Shown: positions 1-5,315 of the stretch, piece after piece
How the letters are laid out: each line of letters opens with the position of its first letter
Numbering within the stretch: position 1 is the stretch's first letter
Source of the DNA: Bacteroidetes bacterium UBA4408
GTDB taxonomy: Bacteria; Bacteroidota; Bacteroidia; UBA4408
Direction: 5' to 3'
DNA length: 9,668 bases
Assembly (NCBI GenBank): GCA_002389785.1
Contig: DGQS01000237.1
Location: forward strand, 1-9,668
The notes under the pieces: generated by a model
Database searches by the model: none
What the model was told of the DNA's origin: nothing
What the model saw: the letters and a program-made list of their open reading frames with translations, nothing else
Program-made: the position numbers and the translations under genes

Positions 1-55
1 GCATTTTAGCCATTGTTTCAAGGCAATTTTCGTTGTATATTTTATTTATTTCCAT
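1..55 (-). CDS. DNA methyltransferase, N-terminal fragment (cut by window edge)
   Basis: The minus strand opens at the ATG at 55 and reads MEINKIYNENCLETMAKM before leaving the window. From family knowledge, an N-terminus of the type I-x-x-I-Y-N-E-x-C-L-x-T-M is typical of phage and restriction-modification amino-DNA methyltransferases (N6-adenine or N4-cytosine), which transfer a methyl group from SAM. The catalytic (D/N/S)PP(Y/F) motif would lie about 10-15 residues further on and is outside the window. An AGAAGGG stretch abuts the start codon, after an A-rich run. It is the last gene in the direction of transcription, after the 85-aa gene and a repeat element. The call rests on only 18 residues. 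Confidence 0.65.
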   Translation of the reverse strand, partial: MEINKIYNENCLETMAKM

Positions 56-125
56 CCCTTCTTTTTTTTAAATTCTTTTTGTTTAGTGCTTCGATTTTAG
101 TTTTTCGGTAAATAACCGCAGCCAG

Positions 126-262
126 CGTATAACAGCGGTTTTGTGCTATTTGCCCCATCAACATTTGTGGTAAACTTAAAACTTTGTGCAAGGGGCAAAC
201 AGACACAAAGCCGCAAACCGTTCCCCGAAACCTCAGCGCAATGCGAAAACATACCGCATTTT
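126..262 (-). repeat. Dispersed intergenic element, copy 1
   Basis: Positions 219-262 match 932-975 over 44 bases with one mismatch (g238 against a951). On the minus strand the homology continues weakly, with similar CTTTG-rich sequence after the core, a shared TTWACCAC block, and a shared end of the form CRCAAAAC-NNN-TGTTATRCG (126-134 here). Both copies face the same way and both follow the stop of a gene. Inside the core, AATGCG and CGCATT form a short hairpin. Its nature is unknown; a REP- or MITE-like element or a degenerate recombination site are options. Confidence 0.8.
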
Positions 263-333
263 GAACTACTCGAAAAAATTGAGTAGTTCAAAATACTTCT
301 GTATATTTTCGCCCCAACCCTTTTCGGGGAACG
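219..333. repeat. Nested inverted repeats (12-bp outer arms, 14-bp inner hairpin)
   Basis: The outer arms CGTTCCCCGAAA (219-230) and TTTCGGGGAACG (322-333) are exact reverse complements. Between them, 258-271 and 281-294 are exact 14-base reverse complements around a 9-base A-rich loop. Neither strand shows a run of T after the inner stem, so it is not a standard intrinsic terminator. The left outer arm and the start of the inner stem belong to the dispersed repeat; the right half is unique to this copy. Confidence 0.85.
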
Positions 334-389
334 TCCCGATTTGACTTTTAAAATAATGGCTCTCGCTCTTCATAAAACTTTGTAAGTTT

Positions 390-647
390 TTAAATGGGTT
401 TACTTGGTTCAATTATTTCGACTGCGGCAGCCATAAATAGCATTGTTGCCATTTCATTATCTCGCACGGTTTTAAAACTGCAAAGTTCCAGAACACTCGG
501 CAAAACATCTAAGTTAAATTTCTTCTGATGCGCTTCAATTATGTTTTTATAAGGCTTCAACCTTGCCTCATATTCATCCCGAAAAAGTCGCTTTGCAGTA
601 TCTCTACATTTGCAAAGGTTTGCTGTTGCTTTTATTTGTTTTTCCAT
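390..647 (-). CDS. Small conserved-looking phage protein, 85 aa, unknown function
   Basis: The 85-residue product is mostly helical and charged in its first half (about residues 1-45, rich in K, R and E). It then has a hydrophobic C-terminal segment around LPSVLELCSF and MATMLFMAAAVEII (roughly residues 49-80). The second part is not long or apolar enough for a clear membrane helix and reads like an amphipathic helical bundle. Cys12, Cys14 and Cys56 do not form an obvious metal site. There is no Shine-Dalgarno; an AT-rich leader precedes the ATG, as in its neighbours. It lies between the recombination ATPase and the methyltransferase, with a copy of the same repeat element on each side. I do not recognise a functional family. 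Confidence 0.75.
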   Translation of the reverse strand: MEKQIKATANLCKCRDTAKRLFRDEYEARLKPYKNIIEAHQKKFNLDVLPSVLELCSFKTVRDNEMATMLFMAAAVEIIEPSKPI

Positions 648-772
648 TATTTTTAACCGCTTTATTTTTTAATTCAATTTGCGCTAATCCAATTCTATCT
701 GGTTTCCCTTTTTCCATAATTAATGCAAGCTCAAATTTCAAGGCGTTCTTTAATTTCTGGTTTTATTGACAT
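604..772 (-). pseudogene. Possible frameshifted small ORF (about 55 codons if joined)
   Basis: A minus-strand ATG at 772 opens MSIKPEIKERLEI and stops at 731. The frame one base further on reads LKFELALIMEKGKPDRIGLAQIELKN and continues to a stop at 604. Joining the two near 735-740 with a single-base shift would give one smooth helical charged peptide of about 55 residues. Alternatively, the ATG at 717 starts an independent 37-codon ORF. It overlaps the start of the 85-aa gene in another frame. This could be a sequencing error, a decayed gene or chance. Confidence 0.3.
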
Positions 773-806
773 CGTTTTAAATTTTATTTGTTTGACAAAG
801 CCCGAC

Positions 807-975
807 CGCATAACATTCGTTTTGCGTCATGCGGGCAGACGTGGTTAATTCAAGTGATGTGCTTCTATTTGGCATCAGTGAAGGTTGACAGTTTTGTACT
901 CCGAAACCCGCACGAACGCAAAGCGAAAACACGTTCCCCGAAACCTCAGCACAATGCGAAAACATACCGCATTTT
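807..975 (-). repeat. Dispersed intergenic element, copy 2
   Basis: The 44-base core at 932-975 is shared with copy 1, in the same orientation. The last two core bases overlap the stop codon of the ATPase gene. Within this copy CCGAAACC and GCGAAAACA each occur twice, giving an imperfect tandem unit (about 903-963). The far end carries TGTTATGCG on the minus strand (807-815), matching TGTTATACG of copy 1. GCCCG and TGCGGGC near 800-836 can pair. The gene-free interval here runs from 648 to 973. Confidence 0.8.
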
Positions 976-2338
976 ACTCAGCTAAAAATTTTTCAGTAAA
1001 CTCCACTTCTAAATCCCCCTTCGATTTTACAACTTCAATTATTGCTTGGAAGCCTTTGTTTTCAATTTTTTCAATTATTGCTTTCATGTGCTCCTTATCG
1101 AAAAGTGAACCATCGTGAAGGAAGATAGTTTTCAGTCCGGGATTTAAAGCTATTGCAATATCTACTCCTACGTCCCACAGGCGAGCCTTATTTATTTGCC
1201 CCTCTTCGAGAGGAAGAGAATCCAAGTAAATTTGTTCATCGTCAAAAGAAAGTCCGGGGATAGGTAGCTGCGAGGAGGAGACAATATCATTCCTTTTCTT
1301 TTCTTCAACAAGAATTTTTGAGGCTATGCCATCCAATTCTGTCTTTGCCGCCAGCATCTCTTTCTGCTGCCCTGCGTGAACTTGTATTTTATTAAAGTGT
1401 TCGTTGTGAACGATTGCTTCGTTGAGTTTTTCGGACACTGCCTCAATGGAAGGACGAACTTTTGAAGCGATCCATTTTTCTCCTTTTTCTACATTGGTTT
1501 TATACTTTTCAATGTCTGCATTGTATCCTTCGATTGCTTTTTTCTCTTCTTGTTGTAATGCCTGCAATCTTTTTATTTCCTCACCAAGCCTGTCAATCTC
1601 TGCCTCTGATTTTGTTATGTATCCTGCGCATTTTACCTGCATATCTCTAAACTCCTGCACCTGAACAACAACACCATCATAAGTCTGTTGCTGCTTGCCT
1701 ACTTCGTTCATCTCTGTTTGGATAGGAACAAGGTCAACGGGGTTGGAATATTTATCTACCTCCTCCGGAGAGTAACCATGGTTTTTCAGCACAGCTTGTA
1801 TCTCCTCTACTCTTTGGCTCTTAAACTTTTTCTTTTCTTTAAGGTCTTTTATTATGAGATTTATCTCATCAATCTTATCAGAGCAGCCGGTTAGCTGTTT
1901 TAGGGTGGTCAGCTTTTTCTCTTTGCTTTCATTGAGCCACCTTGTTACATCGAAAGAAACATTGCCAATAAGTGATTTGATAAAAGTGGCGGGAGATTTT
2001 ACTGTTTCTCCTTCCATATTTGTAACGACAATTCTGCCCTTACCGTCATTTACTGTAAAATACCAATCTATGGTATATTCTTTATACTTTCCTCCCACCT
2101 CTCCCGAAAGGATAACGGTGGCAGAGCCTTTTTCTTCACCTGCCCTAACAGGCTGTAACGGACGTATTTTAGTATCAAGTGCCGATAATAACAATTGGAT
2201 AAATGAAGACTTACCTGCTCCATTTTTACCCATGATAATAAAACTTTTTCCGTTAATGTCAACTTCTATAAGCGGAATGTTTTTAAAATCAACTCCCTTT
2301 GCATATTTGAAGGTAAGCCCTTCTTTGGAATTTCTCAT
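974..2338 (-). CDS. SbcC/SMC-like phage recombination ATPase
   Basis: This 454-aa protein has the split layout of an SbcC/RecN/SMC-type ABC ATPase. Walker A GKNGAGKS is at residues 37-44. A long charged, coiled-coil-rich middle spans about 155-350. The C-terminal lobe has a signature-like LEEGQINKA (377-385) followed by a hydrophobic strand ending in HDGSLFD (408-414), which replaces the usual Walker B DE. From family knowledge, the IRDGSLLD-type ending is common in phage members, which are shorter than bacterial SbcC. The likely role is ATP-driven opening or tethering of DNA ends for the adjacent nuclease. It starts 25 bases after the nuclease stop, with an A-rich leader (AAAAACTAAAAA) before the ATG, so it is probably co-transcribed. 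The coiled coil is short, so large tethering arms are unlikely. Confidence 0.85.
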   Translation of the reverse strand: MRNSKEGLTFKYAKGVDFKNIPLIEVDINGKSFIIMGKNGAGKSSFIQLLLSALDTKIRPLQPVRAGEEKGSATVILSGEVGGKYKEYTIDWYFTVNDGKGRIVVTNMEGETVKSPATFIKSLIGNVSFDVTRWLNESKEKKLTTLKQLTGCSDKIDEINLIIKDLKEKKKFKSQRVEEIQAVLKNHGYSPEEVDKYSNPVDLVPIQTEMNEVGKQQQTYDGVVVQVQEFRDMQVKCAGYITKSEAEIDRLGEEIKRLQALQQEEKKAIEGYNADIEKYKTNVEKGEKWIASKVRPSIEAVSEKLNEAIVHNEHFNKIQVHAGQQKEMLAAKTELDGIASKILVEEKKRNDIVSSSQLPIPGLSFDDEQIYLDSLPLEEGQINKARLWDVGVDIAIALNPGLKTIFLHDGSLFDKEHMKAIIEKIENKGFQAIIEVVKSKGDLEVEFTEKFLAE

Positions 2339-2363
2339 TTTTTAGTTTTTATAAAATTTAGCA

Positions 2364-3410
2364 CTATTCGTTTTTCTTCATTTTCTCTCTGTACTCCAAT
2401 TCTCGTTGCCTTTGGTCGCAGAATTTCGCTACCTGACAATACTTGTCGCATCGTACTGACTCGCCGGGGCGGAACTCAATATAAAGTCCTTTTAGGCGAG
2501 ATTGGTTTTCAAGGTGAAAGTCTTTTGCTAGTTGGTGGTCATCGTAGGTGCGCACAGCCTTCTTTGACGAAGGTGTTTTTACCGCCCATTGATCCGCCTT
2601 CGCCCATCTTTCTGCACCGGTGCACTCAGGAAGATTATCTAATCCTGCGTTTTCCGCCGCTATGTGCTTGGCCACCATATTCTCTACCGCTTTTCCCACA
2701 ACTTCCATGCTCACCACTTCAACAGCTATTTCCAAAACTTGAGTCTTTGGGTAATCTCTGTTTGTCACTCGCGCGGATGAGTGCCAGTCTCTTAAAAAAG
2801 CAACAATTCTTATTTTCTTTACCTCGAACCCTTCTAAGAAAAGTCCATAGGCATAGATATTTGTCTGTGCCCTCCACTTTTTCTGACTTTCGGGGTACAT
2901 ATAAGCCCACACCGAGCAGTACTTGTAATCGTACAGCGTGCACGTCAATTTATCATAAAGGTCAAAGGTGCCATACACCGGTCTACCATGCACGTCAAAA
3001 CGTAAAGTATGCTCATACATATACCTGTCGGCAAGCTGCGGAAAGAAAGTACCCATTAAATTAAAGATGTACTTAGCCACTTTTTTTAGCTCTGCTGCCT
3101 TTGCAGCGTTCTCTACCTCCATTGCTCTTGCCTTTTGCTCTATCGTGTCTACAACAAGCAAAAAAGCACGTTGGCGCACTTGGTCGATGTTGGCTTGCTC
3201 AAGGATATGGTGCAGTGCTGTCCCCATCATGGCGAAGAGCATATCAGAAACATCTTCCTCGTAGTCGTTGAGCCTTTTTAGAATCCTTATGCGGGGAGAG
3301 TCAATAAGCTGAGTTACCGAAAAATCTCCGGCTACCTTGTGGGTATCATTCTTGCAGGCTTTGACTATCGTTTCAGGAAGGTCTAATTTATTGGTGAGGA
3401 TTACTGCCAT
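2364..3410 (-). CDS. PD-(D/E)XK exonuclease with Fe-S cysteine pattern (Cas4/RecB-like, phage type)
   Basis: The 348-aa product carries the motifs of the RecB/Cas4-type nuclease superfamily. These are GTALHHILE (63-71) with a metal-binding His, Glu133 before strand LRFDV, GTFD (Asp150), the catalytic DYK (161-163), and QTNIYAYGL (182-190) as the conserved Q-x3-Y helix. Cys263 (in ECTGAERW) plus Cys321, Cys325 and Cys331 match the one-plus-three cysteine layout that binds a 4Fe-4S cluster in Cas4 and AddB; many phage relatives share the CTxxERW and RCxxYC forms. The likely activity is metal-dependent resection of DNA ends. It lies upstream of the SbcC-like ATPase in the same direction and has its own promoter (3445-3475). 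All core catalytic residues appear present. Confidence 0.88.
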   Translation of the reverse strand: MAVILTNKLDLPETIVKACKNDTHKVAGDFSVTQLIDSPRIRILKRLNDYEEDVSDMLFAMMGTALHHILEQANIDQVRQRAFLLVVDTIEQKARAMEVENAAKAAELKKVAKYIFNLMGTFFPQLADRYMYEHTLRFDVHGRPVYGTFDLYDKLTCTLYDYKYCSVWAYMYPESQKKWRAQTNIYAYGLFLEGFEVKKIRIVAFLRDWHSSARVTNRDYPKTQVLEIAVEVVSMEVVGKAVENMVAKHIAAENAGLDNLPECTGAERWAKADQWAVKTPSSKKAVRTYDDHQLAKDFHLENQSRLKGLYIEFRPGESVRCDKYCQVAKFCDQRQRELEYREKMKKNE

Positions 3411-3444
3411 TTATGGTTGATTTTCTATAAAAAGTAAAGGTTTG

Positions 3445-3475
3445 CAATAGTAGTCCGTAATTACGACAAAACAAA
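3445..3475 (-). promoter_or_regulatory. Bacteroidota-type promoter with palindromic candidate operator, for the nuclease gene
   Basis: On the minus strand, TTTG (3475-3472) is followed after 19 bases by TACTATTG (3452-3445). The Bacteroidota consensus is TTTG then TAnnTTTG about 19-21 bases later, so the -7 box matches seven of eight positions and the spacing is ideal. The start codon at 3410 follows about 35 bases on. The spacer contains a perfect 10-bp palindrome, CGTAATTACG (3456-3465), which could bind a dimeric repressor and block the promoter. Confidence 0.55.
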
Positions 3476-3489
3476 GGTTTTTCTCGCAA

Positions 3490-3954
3490 TTATTTTCGGT
3501 TTTTTCGTTCTTTTTTAGCCTTAAAAAACATTAAATCCTTGTAAGTCTGTGCGTCAGGCACCTCCATCTCAAGTTCTTCTTCAATAAACAAAAGTGAGTC
3601 GCAGACAAACTGATGGTATCTTTTCATGGACATATCGCTCTGTCGCATGACCATCACTTCTACCTTTCCGTTGGGGTTGACAACAGTTTTTTTTGCTAGT
3701 TCAGCAAGGAGGCGGTAGGCGCACACCACCTTGTCTCCGGTGTATCCTTTTTTTCTAAATCCTATCATGGCACAGTCGAGGATAGGACCATTAAAAAATG
3801 CGTACAGCTTCATCTTTTCGGAAGAGTTGGCGCTTTCCTCAAAGTGGCCGATAAGCTCTATTCCTTCGTTTTGTAAAAGGTAACGCTCAAAGTCGTATTT
3901 GTTATAAGGGGTTATCTTGCCCTTGTCGGGGCGGAAAAGGAATATGCCTTCCAT
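3490..3954 (-). CDS. NinB-like phage recombination-associated protein (tentative)
   Basis: The 154-aa product begins with a mixed strand/helix region ending in LYAFFNGPILDCAMIGF (about residues 51-67). Then come GYTGDKVVCAYRLLAEL (70-86) and a C-terminal helix pair with MSMKRYHQFVCDSLLF (108-123) and EMEVPDAQTYKD (129-140). From family knowledge, a YxxGxVLP-like segment, a GYT-x-D-x-V/H helix and an ending of the form S-x-x-x-Y-x-x-F/V...G-I-x-I/V-P-D-P are found in a group of NinB-like proteins encoded beside phage recombination genes. The match is by pattern only. It is the first gene of the recombination module, 79 bases before the nuclease. Its leader contains AAACTAAAAAAAA before the ATG. 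It has a basic tail (KKERKNRK). Confidence 0.45.
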   Translation of the reverse strand: MEGIFLFRPDKGKITPYNKYDFERYLLQNEGIELIGHFEESANSSEKMKLYAFFNGPILDCAMIGFRKKGYTGDKVVCAYRLLAELAKKTVVNPNGKVEVMVMRQSDMSMKRYHQFVCDSLLFIEEELEMEVPDAQTYKDLMFFKAKKERKNRK

Positions 3955-4279
3955 AGCCTATTTTTTTTAGTTTAATCCATAGTAGCTCTTAATCCCTACG
4001 TTTACCTTCCGCCTGTTTTAGAAGGTTTTTGTAAGTATTTTAGACAATCATTTCTCACCCTTTGATTATCTTTAGCTGACTAAGTCCAAATATCCACTAT
4101 CCCTACCGGTGGTGACTGTGATTTCCTTTCGGTACGTAGGTCTTGAGATGTTAGCTTAAAACATTGCTCAAACTGTTGTCACAATCGTAAACTACTCAAC
4201 TTCTGACTTATTTTAATAGCTTGGGAGCTATCGGGGCGGAGATTTCGACCTTGTAAGTCTGGATTCAAACCCTCATATT
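3955..4279 (-). other. Gene-free structured region upstream of the recombination module (candidate leader RNA)
   Basis: No ORF of useful length is open on either strand. CCTACGT (3995-4001) pairs with ACGTAGG (4134-4140), closing about 130 bases. Inside lie ACCTTC/GAAGGT (4004-4009 with 4021-4026) and CCAC/GTGG (4094-4097 with 4109-4112). Further upstream, TAGCT-TGGG-AGCTA (about 4217-4230) forms a tight hairpin. On the minus strand, the outer stem ends about 40 bases before the ATG at 3954, so it could be a 5' leader. I do not recognise a known riboswitch or tRNA. Confidence 0.35.
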
Positions 4280-4328
4280 AAAAAACAGAAAACCGACTAC
4301 AAGTAGGGCTTATAATCGGTTCCTGTTT
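4280..4328 (-). terminator. Intrinsic terminator after the secreted-protein gene
   Basis: On the minus strand, an arm of 18 bases (4328-4311) pairs with 4301-4283, leaving a nine-base loop (AGCCCTACT) and one bulged T. It is followed by six T residues (4285-4280), part of which is shared with the stem. Several pairs are G-T wobbles on this strand and would be C-A mismatches on the other, so the RNA structure belongs to the minus strand, as expected for the gene ending at 4438. Confidence 0.8.
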
Positions 4329-4330
4329 AA

Positions 4331-4379
4331 TGAATGAGTTGCACTCACTCAATGTTTTGGTTCTGTTGCCCTACAACAG
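4331..4379 (-). other. Two 3'-UTR hairpins ahead of the terminator
   Basis: CTGTTG (4363-4368) and CAACAG (4374-4379) pair perfectly around a five-base loop. On the minus strand, GAGTGAGT (4350-4343) pairs with ACTCATTC (4339-4332) around a GCA loop, with one G-T wobble and an extra closing pair (4351/4331). With the terminator this gives three consecutive hairpins in about 100 bases. Possible roles are mRNA stabilisation or a processed small RNA. Confidence 0.6.
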
Positions 4380-4437
4380 TCTGATTCCTATTTGAAATCT
4401 GCTGCTAAAATAAGGCTATGAAATTAAATTACCAAAT

Positions 4438-5265
4438 TTATTTTACATAAATAACATACCCATTGGCATCTATTTTGCTTCTGCCAGGAATGCTTCTTGA
4501 GTTATATGCTGCTGTCCAACACTTAAAAATATTTGCTTCTCCGGCGGAAGTGATATAGCCTCCTTCGTAAGCAGATTTGTTGTTAAATATTGGAAATGCT
4601 TGTATTGTTTTACCTTGTCTAGTGCACGCAGCAGCAATGTTTCGCATCCTGTCCCTGTCGTTCACCTTGAACCAGTTGAACAATTTTGTGTAAGAATTAT
4701 AGGTACTATCGGCGTAGTTGGCCGGTAGTATGCGATAGCAATAACGTACCATGCTGTCAATTTGTGCAGCAACTTTTACATAGCCTATGTAGCACTCTAC
4801 GTTGGTTAATCTCTGCTTCATAAGGTGCAATCTTCCTATCCACTGCTCAAAAGTAATTCCGGCACCACTTCGCCAGTATTCCCACTCTAAGTTGTACCCT
4901 GTAAACTGACTCAGTGAATCGTGCCCATCGGCATAGGTTTTTATATCGTGCAGGATTCCATAAATGGAGGTGTCGGTGGCAACGATACATACTACCTTGG
5001 CGGAGGGGTACGCTGTACGGTAACGCTTAATGAATTTTCCAAGGGAGTCACGCTTGGCAGAGTTTTGAAGTGCTGCGGTGCATCCGTAAGGATAAAAGTC
5101 TTTTCCGGCAAGTCGTGTCATAAGAGAGTCGCGGTAGCTGACTCGCAGGATGGAGGTGGCAATACTTGTTTTGTAATATCCAACAGTAGTGGCAGCAAAC
5201 ACACAAGAGCTGAACAAACAGGCTGTGAGTAGAATTAAAAGTAGTTTTTTCATTTTTGTTTTCAA
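4438..5265 (-). CDS. Secreted protein with degenerate GH18-like (chitinase-type) TIM barrel
   Basis: The 275-aa product has a signal sequence: KMKK, then a hydrophobic stretch of about residues 8-19. Cleavage could fall after VFA (24) by signal peptidase I; LTAC (13-16) and FSSC (18-21) are alternative lipoprotein boxes. The mature part alternates predicted strands and helices: KVVCIVA (90-96), FTGYNLEWEYW (121-131), VECYIGYV (156-163), RILPANY (178-184) and IQAFPIFN (221-228). TGYNLEWE (122-129) aligns with the GH18 catalytic DGxDxDxE: the final Glu129 is kept, the two preceding Asp are Asn125 and Glu127, and the first is Thr122. It may be a diverged glycosidase or a binding protein without activity. 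It has its own promoter and terminator and no functional link to its neighbours, so it is moron-like. The fold is inferred, not tested. Confidence 0.6.
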   Translation of the reverse strand: MKTKMKKLLLILLTACLFSSCVFAATTVGYYKTSIATSILRVSYRDSLMTRLAGKDFYPYGCTAALQNSAKRDSLGKFIKRYRTAYPSAKVVCIVATDTSIYGILHDIKTYADGHDSLSQFTGYNLEWEYWRSGAGITFEQWIGRLHLMKQRLTNVECYIGYVKVAAQIDSMVRYCYRILPANYADSTYNSYTKLFNWFKVNDRDRMRNIAAACTRQGKTIQAFPIFNNKSAYEGGYITSAGEANIFKCWTAAYNSRSIPGRSKIDANGYVIYVK

Positions 5266-5281
5266 TTATTTGTTTAGGTAG

Positions 5282-5315
5282 CAAAAGTAAGAATTGGTTT
5301 CTATATAATACCAAA
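5282..5315 (-). promoter_or_regulatory. Bacteroidota-type promoter for the secreted-protein gene
   Basis: On the minus strand, TTTG (5315-5312) is followed after 22 bases by TACTTTTG (5289-5282), an exact match to the TAnnTTTG -7 box. The spacing is slightly long compared with the usual 19-21. Transcription would begin near 5275, giving a short leader before the ATG at 5265. The upstream box overlaps the tail of the terminator at 5313-5345. Confidence 0.6.

Larger units (their letters stand above)
56..389. other. Gene-free stretch with repeat element and nested inverted repeats
   Basis: No convincing gene is seen in these 334 bases. They hold one copy of a dispersed element (126-262), a 14-bp hairpin (258-294), a 12-bp inverted repeat enclosing it (219-230 with 322-333), and further short inverted repeats: 114-119 with 135-140, 149-156 with 192-199, and 182-188 with 204-210. 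A small A/T hairpin (374-380 with 384-390) overlaps the stop of the 85-aa gene and may act as a weak terminator, but it has no real U tract. The 64-codon reading frame across this stretch is probably non-coding. Confidence 0.6.

Noticed and set aside
97..291. 64-codon minus-strand ORF
   Set aside because: It lies over the dispersed repeat and hairpins, has no leader like the real genes, and its similarity to 777-965 is explained by DNA repetition. It is kept only as a finding.
1854..2345. 163-codon plus-strand ORF
   Set aside because: It is the complement of the ATPase N-terminal half, whose Walker A motif proves the minus frame.
2525..3064. 179-codon plus-strand ORF
   Set aside because: It is antisense to the nuclease, rich in Pro, Ser and Cys in the way expected of a shadow frame, and has no upstream signals.
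4004..4030. Plus-strand hairpin ACCTTC/GAAGGT followed by TTTTT, as a terminator
   Set aside because: No plus-strand gene is present upstream, and the stem is only six pairs with an 11-base loop. It was noted instead as part of the structured region.
4091..4098. GATATTTG on the minus strand as a -7 box for the NinB-like gene
   Set aside because: The first two bases do not match TAnnTTTG and no TTTG box lies at the right distance.
3538..4262. 13-base direct match CCTTGTAAGTCTG at about 3538 and 4250
   Set aside because: One copy is inside the NinB-like coding sequence and there is no flanking similarity, so chance is the simplest explanation.
4205..4280. tRNA-like segment with GGATTCAAACCC and an AGCT-TGGG-AGCT arm
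   Set aside because: The T-arm stem pairs at only two positions, position 53 is not G on the plus strand, the D loop is too short, and no acceptor or anticodon stem can be formed on either strand.
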